Assembly: GCA_041487355.1 (NCBI GenBank)
Contig: JBGPND010000040.1
Coordinates: forward strand, 1-31,832
From: JAMXLO01 sp041487355
GTDB taxonomy: Bacteria; Pseudomonadota; Alphaproteobacteria; Acetobacterales; Acetobacteraceae
Length of the DNA stretch: 31,832 nucleotides
Reading direction: 5' to 3'
Shown here: one piece after another, positions 22,846 through 30,646 of the stretch
How positions within the stretch are numbered: the stretch's first letter is position 1
Layout of the letters: the number at the start of each line of letters is the position of its first letter
Notes under the pieces: model-generated
What the model was told of the DNA's origin: nothing
The model's database searches: none
What the model saw: only the letters and a program-made list of their open reading frames with translations
Translations under genes and position numbers: made by a program

Positions 22846-25326
22846 ATGATGGCGCGAGTTGGTTGGCGAACCGCCAGGAACGCGTTGTTGCTGTGCTGCC
22901 TGCTGGTGCTGGCGGGCGCCACTGATCCTCCGGGCCGACCCGGCCACGTGCTGGATGAAGCGCGCCAGGCTGGCCGCGGCGCCGCCTCGCTGCCGGCCGC
23001 CGTGGAGGATTATTTCCACGACATGGACGGCGGCATCAAGCTGGAGAAGGACACGGCCACCGGCCTCGATCCGGTGATCGGCCGCAACATGTGGCTGGTG
23101 TGGGCCGGCGGCAACGACCGGTTCTGGGACAAGATGACGCGCTACACATTCGGCGCATTCGACCTGCTGAAAATCGTCGCCTACGACCCGGACAAGCCGA
23201 TCGATCGCGCCAGGCGTTGGAAGGACCTGGGGCTGATCAACGAACCGTGCCTCGACGCGCCGACCGGTCCTGATCCGGACCGTTTCGGCTTGCTGCTCGA
23301 TGTGCGCCGGCCGGGCTGCCCCGCCGATCCGTTCGAGAACGCGGCGAATTATCCTGGCGTGCGTATCGGCGCGCGCGGCAAGACGGTGCCGGTCGGGTCC
23401 TTGTACGGCTACGCCAGCGGCATCGTCGGTCTGCGGCTGTTCCCGAATCCCGATTTCGACGCAGCAGCGAAGGCGAAGTGGGATGCGGGCGCGTATTTCA
23501 AGGGCGATCAGAGTCTGGTCCGCCCCTACCGTATCGGCATGTCCTGCGGCTTCTGCCATGTCGGCCCGAGCCCGGTGCATCCACCGGCCGATCCGGCAAA
23601 TCCGCAATGGGCCGATCTCAGTTCCACCGTCGGCGCGCAGTACATGTGGGTGGATCGCCTGTTCGTGTACCGGGCGAATCCCGACAACTTCATGTTCCAG
23701 CTCGTGCACACCTATCGGCCGGGCGCGATGGACACCTCGCTGGTGTCGACCGACAACATCAACAATCCGCGGACGATGAATGCGGTCTATAGCCTCGGTG
23801 CCCGGCTCGAGCAGGCGCTGCGCTGGGGACACGAGACACTCGCCGGCGGCCAGCTCAACAACAAGCAGTTCAACGACTATCTCAGCGGCGGGCCACTGAC
23901 CCAGTTCTTCCAGAAGCCGAACATCTCCTGGGCGCCACGCGTGCTGAAGGATGGCTCGGATTCCGTCGGCGCACTGGGCGCGCTGAATCGGGTCTATGTG
24001 AACATCGGCCTGTTCAGCGAGGAATGGCTGCTGCACTTCAATCCCGTGGTGGGCGGCAAGCCGATCAGCCCGATACCGATCGCGACGGCCGAGAAGAATT
24101 CCAGCTACTGGCAGGTGACCGAGGCCGCCACGCCGCACACGGCATGGTTCTTCCTGAAGGCCGCAAAGCCGGACAGGCTGAAGGATGCACCGGGTGGGGC
24201 GAAATATCTGACCGCGGATGCCACCGTGCTGGATCGCGGCAAGACGGTGTTCGCGGAGACCTGTGCGCGCTGCCATTCCAGCAAGGCACCGCAGCCAGCC
24301 GCGGGCCTGGATCCGTCCGGCTGTGCCGGGCTCAACTACATGCAGTGCTGGAACAACTACTGGGCCTGGACGAAGACGGACGACTACAAGCGGCAGATGC
24401 GTGCGATCGTGAGTGCGCCGGATTTCCTCGACAACAACTACCTGTCGACGGAACTGCGTGTGCCGGTGACGCTGCTGCAAACCAATGCCTGCAGTCCGCT
24501 GGCGACCAATGCGCTTGCCGGCAACATCTGGGACAACTTCTCGTCCCAGTCGTACAAGACGTTGCCTTCGGTCGGCACGATCACGGTGCACGATCCGTTC
24601 ACCGGCAAGCCATGGCAGTACAAGATGCCGGCGGGTGGACGCGGCTATACGCGACCGCCTTCGCTGATCAGCCTGTGGTCCACCGCACCGTTCCTGCTCA
24701 ACAACACCGTGGGCGAGGATGCGTTCGAGCAGGATCCGTCGGTCGATGCGCGGATGCGGGTGTTCCAGGCATCGATCGAACAGATACTGTGGCCGGAAAA
24801 GCGCAAACACGACAAGCTGTTCGGTGACAAGACTCCAGGCGATCCGGTCTATGTCATCGATCGCACCACCGCACCCAGCAAGATCAGCATACCGGCGGCC
24901 TATGTGCCCGAGACGCTGCGTCCGCTCTCGGCCAGATTGCACCGGCTGTTGCCGGCGTTGTTCGACGCCGATGGCGGCATCACGATCGGTCCGTTCCCCA
25001 AGGGCCTGCCGGTGAACCTGCTCGCCAACCTGCAGCCGCTGTCGGAGACCACCGATCCGATCGAGCGTCTGCGACATGTCGAGCGGTTGGTGCAATTGCT
25101 GGTCGATCTCAAGATCTACCTTGCCACGCTGCCGCCCAACGCGACGGACGAACAGATGGTCAGCGGGATCGGGAGCAAGATGGATTCGGCGCTGCTGGCA
25201 CTCAACAAGTGCCCGGACTTCGAGGTGAACCGTGGCCACTATTTCGGCACCGGCCAGGCTGCCGGCGAACCCGCGCTCGGCGACAGCGACAAGCGTGCAC
25301 TGATCGAATTCCTGAAGACGTTCTAG
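22846..25326 (+). CDS. Large exported di-haem c-type cytochrome
   Basis: 826 residues. An N-terminal hydrophobic stretch (NALLLCCLLVLAGA) is a likely signal peptide. Two haem c sites are present, CGFCH at 234-238 and CARCH at 473-477. The region before the first includes IGRNMWLVWAGGNDRFWDKM, and the segment around DNFMFQLVHTYRPGAMDTSL is tryptophan- and aromatic-rich. The size and two widely spaced haems recall the RoxA/MauG/di-haem peroxidase group, but I cannot assign it to one of these. It probably works in the periplasm as an oxidase, peroxidase or electron acceptor. It is followed 12 bases later by a GMC oxidoreductase, so the two are likely one functional unit. GAGGGGG supports the start at the first of two ATGs. 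Confidence 0.88.
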   Translation: MMARVGWRTARNALLLCCLLVLAGATDPPGRPGHVLDEARQAGRGAASLPAAVEDYFHDMDGGIKLEKDTATGLDPVIGRNMWLVWAGGNDRFWDKMTRYTFGAFDLLKIVAYDPDKPIDRARRWKDLGLINEPCLDAPTGPDPDRFGLLLDVRRPGCPADPFENAANYPGVRIGARGKTVPVGSLYGYASGIVGLRLFPNPDFDAAAKAKWDAGAYFKGDQSLVRPYRIGMSCGFCHVGPSPVHPPADPANPQWADLSSTVGAQYMWVDRLFVYRANPDNFMFQLVHTYRPGAMDTSLVSTDNINNPRTMNAVYSLGARLEQALRWGHETLAGGQLNNKQFNDYLSGGPLTQFFQKPNISWAPRVLKDGSDSVGALGALNRVYVNIGLFSEEWLLHFNPVVGGKPISPIPIATAEKNSSYWQVTEAATPHTAWFFLKAAKPDRLKDAPGGAKYLTADATVLDRGKTVFAETCARCHSSKAPQPAAGLDPSGCAGLNYMQCWNNYWAWTKTDDYKRQMRAIVSAPDFLDNNYLSTELRVPVTLLQTNACSPLATNALAGNIWDNFSSQSYKTLPSVGTITVHDPFTGKPWQYKMPAGGRGYTRPPSLISLWSTAPFLLNNTVGEDAFEQDPSVDARMRVFQASIEQILWPEKRKHDKLFGDKTPGDPVYVIDRTTAPSKISIPAAYVPETLRPLSARLHRLLPALFDADGGITIGPFPKGLPVNLLANLQPLSETTDPIERLRHVERLVQLLVDLKIYLATLPPNATDEQMVSGIGSKMDSALLALNKCPDFEVNRGHYFGTGQAAGEPALGDSDKRALIEFLKTF

Positions 25327-25338
25327 TTGCTGCACCAC

Positions 25339-27165
25339 ATGCCGCAGCCCCCGGAGGACTGCGATTACGTGATCGTCGGCTCCGGCGCCGGCGGCGGCAC
25401 GTTGGCGGCGCGGCTGGCGGAAGCGGGCATGCGCGTCGTGGTGCTGGAGGCTGGCGGCGATCCGCGTGAAAGTCCCGGACTGCCCGAGGATTACGACGTT
25501 CCGGCGTTCCATCCGCTTGCCTCGGAGAACCCAGCCATGAGCTGGGAATTCTTCGTGCGTCATTATGCCGACGAGGCGAGGCAACGCCGCGACTGCAAGT
25601 TGCAGCCGCAGGGCATCTTCTACCCGCGGGCGGGGACACTCGGCGGTTGCACCGCGCACAACGCAATGATCCTGATGGCACCGCACGATTCGGATTGGAA
25701 CGGCATCGCGGCATTGACCGGGGACGCGTCCTGGCAGGCGAACCGGATGCGGCGCTACTTCCGACGACTGGAGACCTGCCGCTACCGCCCGGTGTGGCGC
25801 GCCTTGTCGTGGCTTGGCCTCGACCGGACGGGCCATGGCTGGAACGGCTGGCTGCCCACCGAATGTGCCATGCCGTGGCAGGTGTTCGAGGACTGGCGGC
25901 TGCTCCATACGGTGACCGATTCCGCATTCGGAGCATTGCTCGGCTCCTCGCGTCTGCTGCGGGCAATCCGGCGTATGCTGCAATTCCGGTTGGACCCGAA
26001 CGATCGGCGCCTGCTGCGCAGAAACGCCGATGGACTCTGCTTCACGCCGCTCGCCACCGACGGGCACCGGCGGGTGGGCACGCGCGACCGGCTGCTGGAT
26101 GTGGCAAAGCGTCATCCCGACCGGCTGCGGATCGAGCTGCACGCATTGGCGACGCGCGTGCTGTTCGATGCCGACAATCGTGCTGTCGGCATCGAGTACC
26201 AGAAGGGTGAGCGGCTGTATCGCGCGCATCCGCAGCCTTCCGGCAGCCCGGGCGAACTACGCACGATCCACGCCAGGCGCGAGGTGATACTGGCAGGCGG
26301 CGCGTTCAACACTCCGCAATTGCTGATGCTGTCGGGCATCGGGCCGCGAGCCACGCTGGATTACCACGACATAGCGGTGCGGGTGGATCTGCCAGGCGTC
26401 GGCCGCAACCTGCAGGACCGATACGAAATCGGTGTGGTCAACCGGATGTCGAAACCATGGCGCGTACTGGACGGAGCGGATTTCGTCCGGGACGACAGGC
26501 TGTTCGGCGAATGGTCACGTCACCGGACAGGCATGTACGTATCGAACGGAGCGGCGCTTGCGGTATCGCTGCGGTCGCAACCGCATCGGCGTGTGCCCGA
26601 CCTTTTCTGCATGGCGTTGCTGGCGCGGTTCAAGGGATATTTCCCGGGGTATTCGCGCGACATCGTAGGGCATCACGACTACCTCACCTGGGCAGTGCTG
26701 AAGGCGCACACCAACAACCGTGCCGGCGAGGTCACGCTGCGTTCCAGCGATCCGCGCGACATGCCATTGGTGAACTTCCGCTACTTCGACGAAGGCAGCG
26801 ACGCGACGGGCGAGGACCTGAAGTCGGTGGTGACCGCGCTTCGCTTCATTCGTCAGATGACGATGGAGCTGAAACAGTGCGGACTGATCGAACGGGAAGA
26901 GTTGCCGGGTGAGGCCGTGCAATCGGACGAACAGCTCGCGGATTATGTGCGCGACAATGCGTGGGGCCACCACGCCTCCTGTTCCTGCGCGATCGGCCCG
27001 CGTGAGGCGAACGGAGTGCTCGACAGTCGTCTTCGCGTGCATGGCACCGAGCGGCTGCGTGCTGTGGATGCCTCGGTCTTTCCGCGCATCCCAGGCTTCT
27101 TCATCGCGAGCGCGGTCTACATGGTCGGCGAAAAGGCGGCGGATATGATTCTTGCGGATGCGTGA
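25339..27165 (+). CDS. GMC-family FAD oxidoreductase
   Basis: 608 residues from ATG 25339; a TTG at 25327, just after the cytochrome stop, is an alternative. The FAD motif is GSGAGGGTLAARLAEAGMR (14-32) and VVLEAGG. GMC signature 1 is TLGGCTAHNAM and signature 2 is GAFNTPQLLMLSGIGP. The C-terminal active-site block is WGHHASCSCAIGP, with HH where the catalytic histidine lies, and ends RLRAVDASVFPRIPGF. No signal peptide or Tat motif is visible, so it appears cytoplasmic although its operon partner is exported. Substrates are alcohols; the large inserts (150-200) suggest a bulky one. A family A palindrome follows eight bases after the stop. Confidence 0.93.
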   Translation: MPQPPEDCDYVIVGSGAGGGTLAARLAEAGMRVVVLEAGGDPRESPGLPEDYDVPAFHPLASENPAMSWEFFVRHYADEARQRRDCKLQPQGIFYPRAGTLGGCTAHNAMILMAPHDSDWNGIAALTGDASWQANRMRRYFRRLETCRYRPVWRALSWLGLDRTGHGWNGWLPTECAMPWQVFEDWRLLHTVTDSAFGALLGSSRLLRAIRRMLQFRLDPNDRRLLRRNADGLCFTPLATDGHRRVGTRDRLLDVAKRHPDRLRIELHALATRVLFDADNRAVGIEYQKGERLYRAHPQPSGSPGELRTIHARREVILAGGAFNTPQLLMLSGIGPRATLDYHDIAVRVDLPGVGRNLQDRYEIGVVNRMSKPWRVLDGADFVRDDRLFGEWSRHRTGMYVSNGAALAVSLRSQPHRRVPDLFCMALLARFKGYFPGYSRDIVGHHDYLTWAVLKAHTNNRAGEVTLRSSDPRDMPLVNFRYFDEGSDATGEDLKSVVTALRFIRQMTMELKQCGLIEREELPGEAVQSDEQLADYVRDNAWGHHASCSCAIGPREANGVLDSRLRVHGTERLRAVDASVFPRIPGFFIASAVYMVGEKAADMILADA

Positions 27166-27172
27166 GTACTGA

Positions 27173-27257
27173 TGTCATTGCGAGGAGCGCAGCGACGCGG
27201 CAATCTCGTGGAGCACGCCCCCGAGATTGCCGCGTCACTGCGCTCCTCGCAATGACA
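27173..27257. repeat. Palindromic intergenic repeat, family A, copy 2
   Basis: 27173-27208 and 27222-27257 are inverted 36-base arms with one mismatch and a 13-base loop. The element begins TGTCATTGCGAGGAGCGCAG, differing from the copy at 211-301 at only a few places. It fills the gap between the convergent GMC and DyP genes and could act as a two-way terminator or mRNA-end stabiliser. Paired changes in both arms relative to copy 1 suggest that the hairpin is maintained. Confidence 0.9.
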
Positions 27258-27272
27258 CGGGGAGGCCGCAAG

Positions 27273-28769
27273 TCATGGCCGCGCGGCAGCAAGATACCGC
27301 AGCGCCCGCAGCCCTGGCAGGAAGAAATACGCGCCGCCACGCACAGTGACGAAGCTCGGCATTCCGTCGATGCGACGGCTGATGCCGTTCGGCTGCGGCA
27401 TGGTGAAGCCATAAGTTGGCTGGCCCGCCGGCAATGCGACGCGGTTGCCGATCAGTGGATCGGCCTCGCCGCTCATCCCGTCGAACTTCGCGCTGATCAG
27501 CCACGCGTTCTGGATGAACTCGAACTGACGCGCGATATTGGCATTCAGACAGATGAAGTGCAGACCGCTTTGAGGGTCCACTGCACCCGCTTGCAGCGCC
27601 GCCTCTGGCGCCAGCTTCTCACCGAATTCGCGCCCGCGCCGGATGATGCGATGAAAACGGCTGGTGGCGACCAGATCTTCGCTCAGATCCTGGCGGCCAA
27701 AGCCCAGCATGCGAATCAGTCGAGCGATCAGGCCCTGGCGTCCGCCGGGCATGTCACCGGTGCGAGGATTGGCGCGGCGAATATGCGCACCGAACGGGCA
27801 GCGCAATCCATCCCTGTCATCATCGTAGGTAAACTGGTTGCGCCTGACATCCAGCTCGTCTGGTCCCACGCCGCGAATCGGCCGCCCTCTCGTCGGTATC
27901 AGCGAATCACCCGACATCTGTCGCCCCACCATCGCCTGTGCCAGCGCGGTCCGCTCCGCTTGATCGGCGGCCTGCGCTGCGATGAACCGCCAAAATCCCC
28001 TGACATCCTGTGCAAGTTCACGAAACACCAGATAGCTGCCGTTGCGACCCAGATCGCGGCGTGTGGGATCATCCTCCGCTGCCGGCAGCGCCTGCGCGCC
28101 GGGTTGGTCCGGATCCAGCAGTGGCCGGTCGGTGTAAAGCCCGTACTCGTTGCGATAGCCAAGCAGGAATTCGCCGGCACTCAGCAAGTTTCCGTACTCT
28201 ACGTCAGCGCTGGTGCCGGGCTGGCGTTCAGCGGACCAGTCGAGCCGGGGCTGGCTGACGCCGTCGGTGAATCCGAACGGCTCCCTGCCATTCATGTCGG
28301 TGGTCTGCAGTGTCTGGAGAATAGCGAAACCCTGACGGAAGCTCGCGGTTTCGATCTGCTGACGCCACGCCGCGAGCCCGGTCTCGGCGTACAGCATGAC
28401 CAGCACATGCGGCTCGCGCGCGCCTCCCCAACGCCACTCTGACGGCGCACTGGCAGCCACGTCCCCGAGACGTCGCGAGCGCCCCTCCTCGCCGGCCATG
28501 CCCGAGATGAACTCGGCGGCAAATCCCGCGATCACGCCCTCCGCCACGCCAAGTGCACGCATGCCGGTCGCTGTCAGTGCGACATGCAGCGCGGTGGTGA
28601 TGTGGCGATCCAGATGCGCCACCGTCGTCACCGGGGCGGTGGCAAGCCAGGAGCACGCGGCACCTGTATCCGTGACGGAAAGCAGCAGGAAGCAGGCTTC
28701 CTTCATGCTGCCGTATCCCGATCGCAGCAGCCCCTGGATGTCGGCGGATTCGGCAATCGGTGATGTCAT
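27273..28769 (-). CDS. DyP-type haem peroxidase
   Basis: 498 residues, in the range of the long DyP classes. The GxxDG motif is FGFTDG with D169 as the distal acid. The proximal haem ligand is H329 in CPFGAHIRRANPR, and the distal arginine is probably in RFHRIIRRGREFG (about 371-383). There is no Tat or Sec signal and no encapsulin-targeting tail that I recognise, so it is probably cytoplasmic. DyP peroxidases oxidise dyes, phenols and other bulky compounds with hydrogen peroxide. It lies eight bases behind the unrecognised two-domain membrane protein on the same strand, so the two are co-transcribed. A catalase-family protein is encoded divergently nearby. Confidence 0.93.
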   Translation of the reverse strand: MTSPIAESADIQGLLRSGYGSMKEACFLLLSVTDTGAACSWLATAPVTTVAHLDRHITTALHVALTATGMRALGVAEGVIAGFAAEFISGMAGEEGRSRRLGDVAASAPSEWRWGGAREPHVLVMLYAETGLAAWRQQIETASFRQGFAILQTLQTTDMNGREPFGFTDGVSQPRLDWSAERQPGTSADVEYGNLLSAGEFLLGYRNEYGLYTDRPLLDPDQPGAQALPAAEDDPTRRDLGRNGSYLVFRELAQDVRGFWRFIAAQAADQAERTALAQAMVGRQMSGDSLIPTRGRPIRGVGPDELDVRRNQFTYDDDRDGLRCPFGAHIRRANPRTGDMPGGRQGLIARLIRMLGFGRQDLSEDLVATSRFHRIIRRGREFGEKLAPEAALQAGAVDPQSGLHFICLNANIARQFEFIQNAWLISAKFDGMSGEADPLIGNRVALPAGQPTYGFTMPQPNGISRRIDGMPSFVTVRGGAYFFLPGLRALRYLAAARP

Positions 28770-28777
28770 GGTTCCGC

Positions 28778-30067
28778 TCAGATCAGTGCCAGCCAGCGTC
28801 GCGCTTCGGCGTCCGTCATCTCGCGACGCTCCAGCCCTTCGCGGATCTGCGTGTTGCGGGCAAGGTCCGCCGCGGTGAGGCCAGGATAGGCCTTGTACCA
28901 GACCTGCGTCGGCACCTGGTGGCGGCGAAGATAGTACTTGAACGTCAGCTCATCCTGCGCGCCGTCGCCCAGCAGGAAGTTCGTCCGCGGATAGCCGATA
29001 CCGTTGCTGAATACCAGGTTCAGCCCATAGGCAACCTTGTTGATGAAATCGTCCATGTAGCTGTCGAGACTGCCATCGTAGTTGCTGCAAAACAGCAGCC
29101 GGCGTCTGTCGTCCATGAAGACCCAGCGCGCGAAATGGATGGTGCCGACCCGTGCCAGCCGTCCGCGCGTGTAGATCTGCCTCGTGCTGAAGTTCAGCAC
29201 CCAGAACACGAAGATCAGCGTCCAGAGCCGGAAGCGGCCTGGCTTCACGCTGCCGAAGGCGCTGAACTGGTTGGTGACGTCATGATCTTCCAGCACGCTG
29301 AGCGCGTGCACATGCTCCGGAGTGGGGCGCGGTGCTATGACCGCGTCCGTCGTCTCGCGCTGACGCAATCGCCAGAGGAAGCAGGGCGCATAGAGCAGCA
29401 GGAACGGAAACAGCGCCAGCAGCGCGAGCGGCACGCCGATCAGGTTGCCAAGCTGGCTCGCTCGCCAGAGTACCGGCGTGGCAGCCGGCGGCGTGAGCTG
29501 GGGCCCATTCTGCCGCACGGAAGCGGCGAGCAGTTGGTGGATCGCGGCCGGAGGGCGACCGGCGAACGTCGCGGCATCACGCGGCAATCGCTCGCGCAGC
29601 GCGGCATGCAACGCCGCCTCCTCGCGAATTTGCCGCACCGTCCGACCAACCCAGTTGACATACTGCGCCGCGGGTGTCGCCGCATGCGCGCGCATCCAGG
29701 CGACGAGATCGCCAGCGGGATCGAAGCCCTGGCAATGCGCGAAGATCCGCGCGAGACCGGCGCCGGCATGCGCCGCGAACTCCGCCAGCATCGTGTCGGC
29801 CGGGCCGTCGCAGTCACCGAGGAAGACCAGCCACACGGGTGCATCCGGAAACGCTTCGCCATACAGCGCGAGGTCGCCAAGCGTCTCGTCATGCAGGATG
29901 ACGAAGCGCGCCACATGCAGCCGGTCGAATCGCGCGAAGGGCAACAGCGGGTTGTTCGGATCGACCACGCCCGGGCGCAGGTTCATGGTCGCCAGCAGGG
30001 AGCGCAACGCATCTTCCCGCCCGCCCGCGATCGGCGCCGCCACCATGAAGTTGGACTGCGGCGTCAT
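28778..30067 (-). CDS. Unrecognised membrane protein with duplicated domain, linked to DyP peroxidase
   Basis: 429 residues; I do not recognise a named family. It reads as two similar soluble domains with two hydrophobic segments between them (about 205-231 and 280-294). Domain A has LHVARFVILHD (50-60), WLVFLGDCDGPADTMLAEF (79-97) and IFAHCQGF (108-115). Domain B has IHFARWVFMDD (310-320), RLLFCSNYDGSLDSYMDDF (323-341) and VFSNGIGYP (352-360). Order and spacing agree, so this is an internal duplication, with domain A carrying an insert of about 17 residues. Strand-helix-strand order suggests a ferredoxin-like (DyP/EthD-like) fold. VTNQFSAFGSVKPGRFR (264-280) is another likely conserved block. 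It may hold a substrate or haem protein at the membrane; this is inference. Confidence 0.85.
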   Translation of the reverse strand: MTPQSNFMVAAPIAGGREDALRSLLATMNLRPGVVDPNNPLLPFARFDRLHVARFVILHDETLGDLALYGEAFPDAPVWLVFLGDCDGPADTMLAEFAAHAGAGLARIFAHCQGFDPAGDLVAWMRAHAATPAAQYVNWVGRTVRQIREEAALHAALRERLPRDAATFAGRPPAAIHQLLAASVRQNGPQLTPPAATPVLWRASQLGNLIGVPLALLALFPFLLLYAPCFLWRLRQRETTDAVIAPRPTPEHVHALSVLEDHDVTNQFSAFGSVKPGRFRLWTLIFVFWVLNFSTRQIYTRGRLARVGTIHFARWVFMDDRRRLLFCSNYDGSLDSYMDDFINKVAYGLNLVFSNGIGYPRTNFLLGDGAQDELTFKYYLRRHQVPTQVWYKAYPGLTAADLARNTQIREGLERREMTDAEARRWLALI

Positions 30068-30083
30068 ACCGCCTGATGTGGCA

Positions 30084-30518
30084 TCAGAACTGCAGCGTGA
30101 AGTCGATCAGCCGGGCCTTGTCCCAATAGACCTTGCCCAGATACAGGCCGGGCGGCTGGATCAGCCGGATCTCGTCGCGAATCCAATGAGCGACCATCGA
30201 CGTCTCGGAGTAGTCGAGAACGATGCACTCCTTGCCGTCCAGCCAGCTCGGCGCCTTGTAGACCTTGGCGATGATGGCATTGAGACCGAACGGCCCGATG
30301 CGGTTTCGCAGCAGCCCCGCCTTGGCGTCGAACACCTTGCCCTGCCAGGCGAACACGGTGACGAACTTCGCGATCTCCGGGCTGAAGGTGGTTCCGGGTG
30401 CAACGATCGCGGTGCCATCCGCCTGTCCGTCGGGGATCGGCCCAGCCTCGCTTCGGGTGAACAGCGCATCGAGCTCCGCCTGCGACAGCCGGAGCAACTG
30501 GGGCACGTCGTATGGCAT
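30084..30518 (-). CDS. Small conserved-looking protein of unknown function
   Basis: 144 residues from ATG 30518, chosen because GGGGAGG lies just upstream; the frame is open back to 30680 without coding character. I do not recognise the family. It starts MPYDVPQLLRLSQAELDALF and has GPIPDGQADGTAIVAPGT. A regular second half follows: NRIGPFGLNAIIAKVYKAPS, GKECIVLDYSETSMVAHWI, RDEIRLIQPPGLYLGKVYW and IDFTLQF. The alternation of strands suggests a small beta-barrel or lipocalin-like fold, perhaps ligand-binding. No signal peptide. It lies 16 bases before the two-domain membrane protein and heads the leftward DyP operon. Confidence 0.85.
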   Translation of the reverse strand: MPYDVPQLLRLSQAELDALFTRSEAGPIPDGQADGTAIVAPGTTFSPEIAKFVTVFAWQGKVFDAKAGLLRNRIGPFGLNAIIAKVYKAPSWLDGKECIVLDYSETSMVAHWIRDEIRLIQPPGLYLGKVYWDKARLIDFTLQF

Positions 30519-30646
30519 GATGTCCTCCCCTTGAATCGCGGGCAGTTTACGCCTGCAACGATCTGCCGTGCAATCATTGGTCTTGCCCTGGTCGGACGAA
30601 TCAGGCTCTCGTTGCCGATACAACATGCCGTGAGGGAGACATCCCG
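30519..30646. promoter_or_regulatory. Divergent control region of DyP operon and catalase-family gene
   Basis: This 128-base gap separates two start codons that face away from each other, each with a good ribosome site (GGGGAGG leftward, GAGGGAG rightward). It must contain promoters for both units, which could make them co-regulated. I found no convincing sigma-70 hexamer pair or strong palindrome. Confidence 0.5.

Noticed and set aside
21982..26229. A 1415-codon open frame on the minus strand across the cytochrome and GMC genes
   Set aside because: Only the last 252 codons (from 22740) encode a recognisable protein, the SDR. The rest is antisense to two clear genes with cofactor motifs and shows no protein-like composition; long antisense frames are common in GC-rich DNA.
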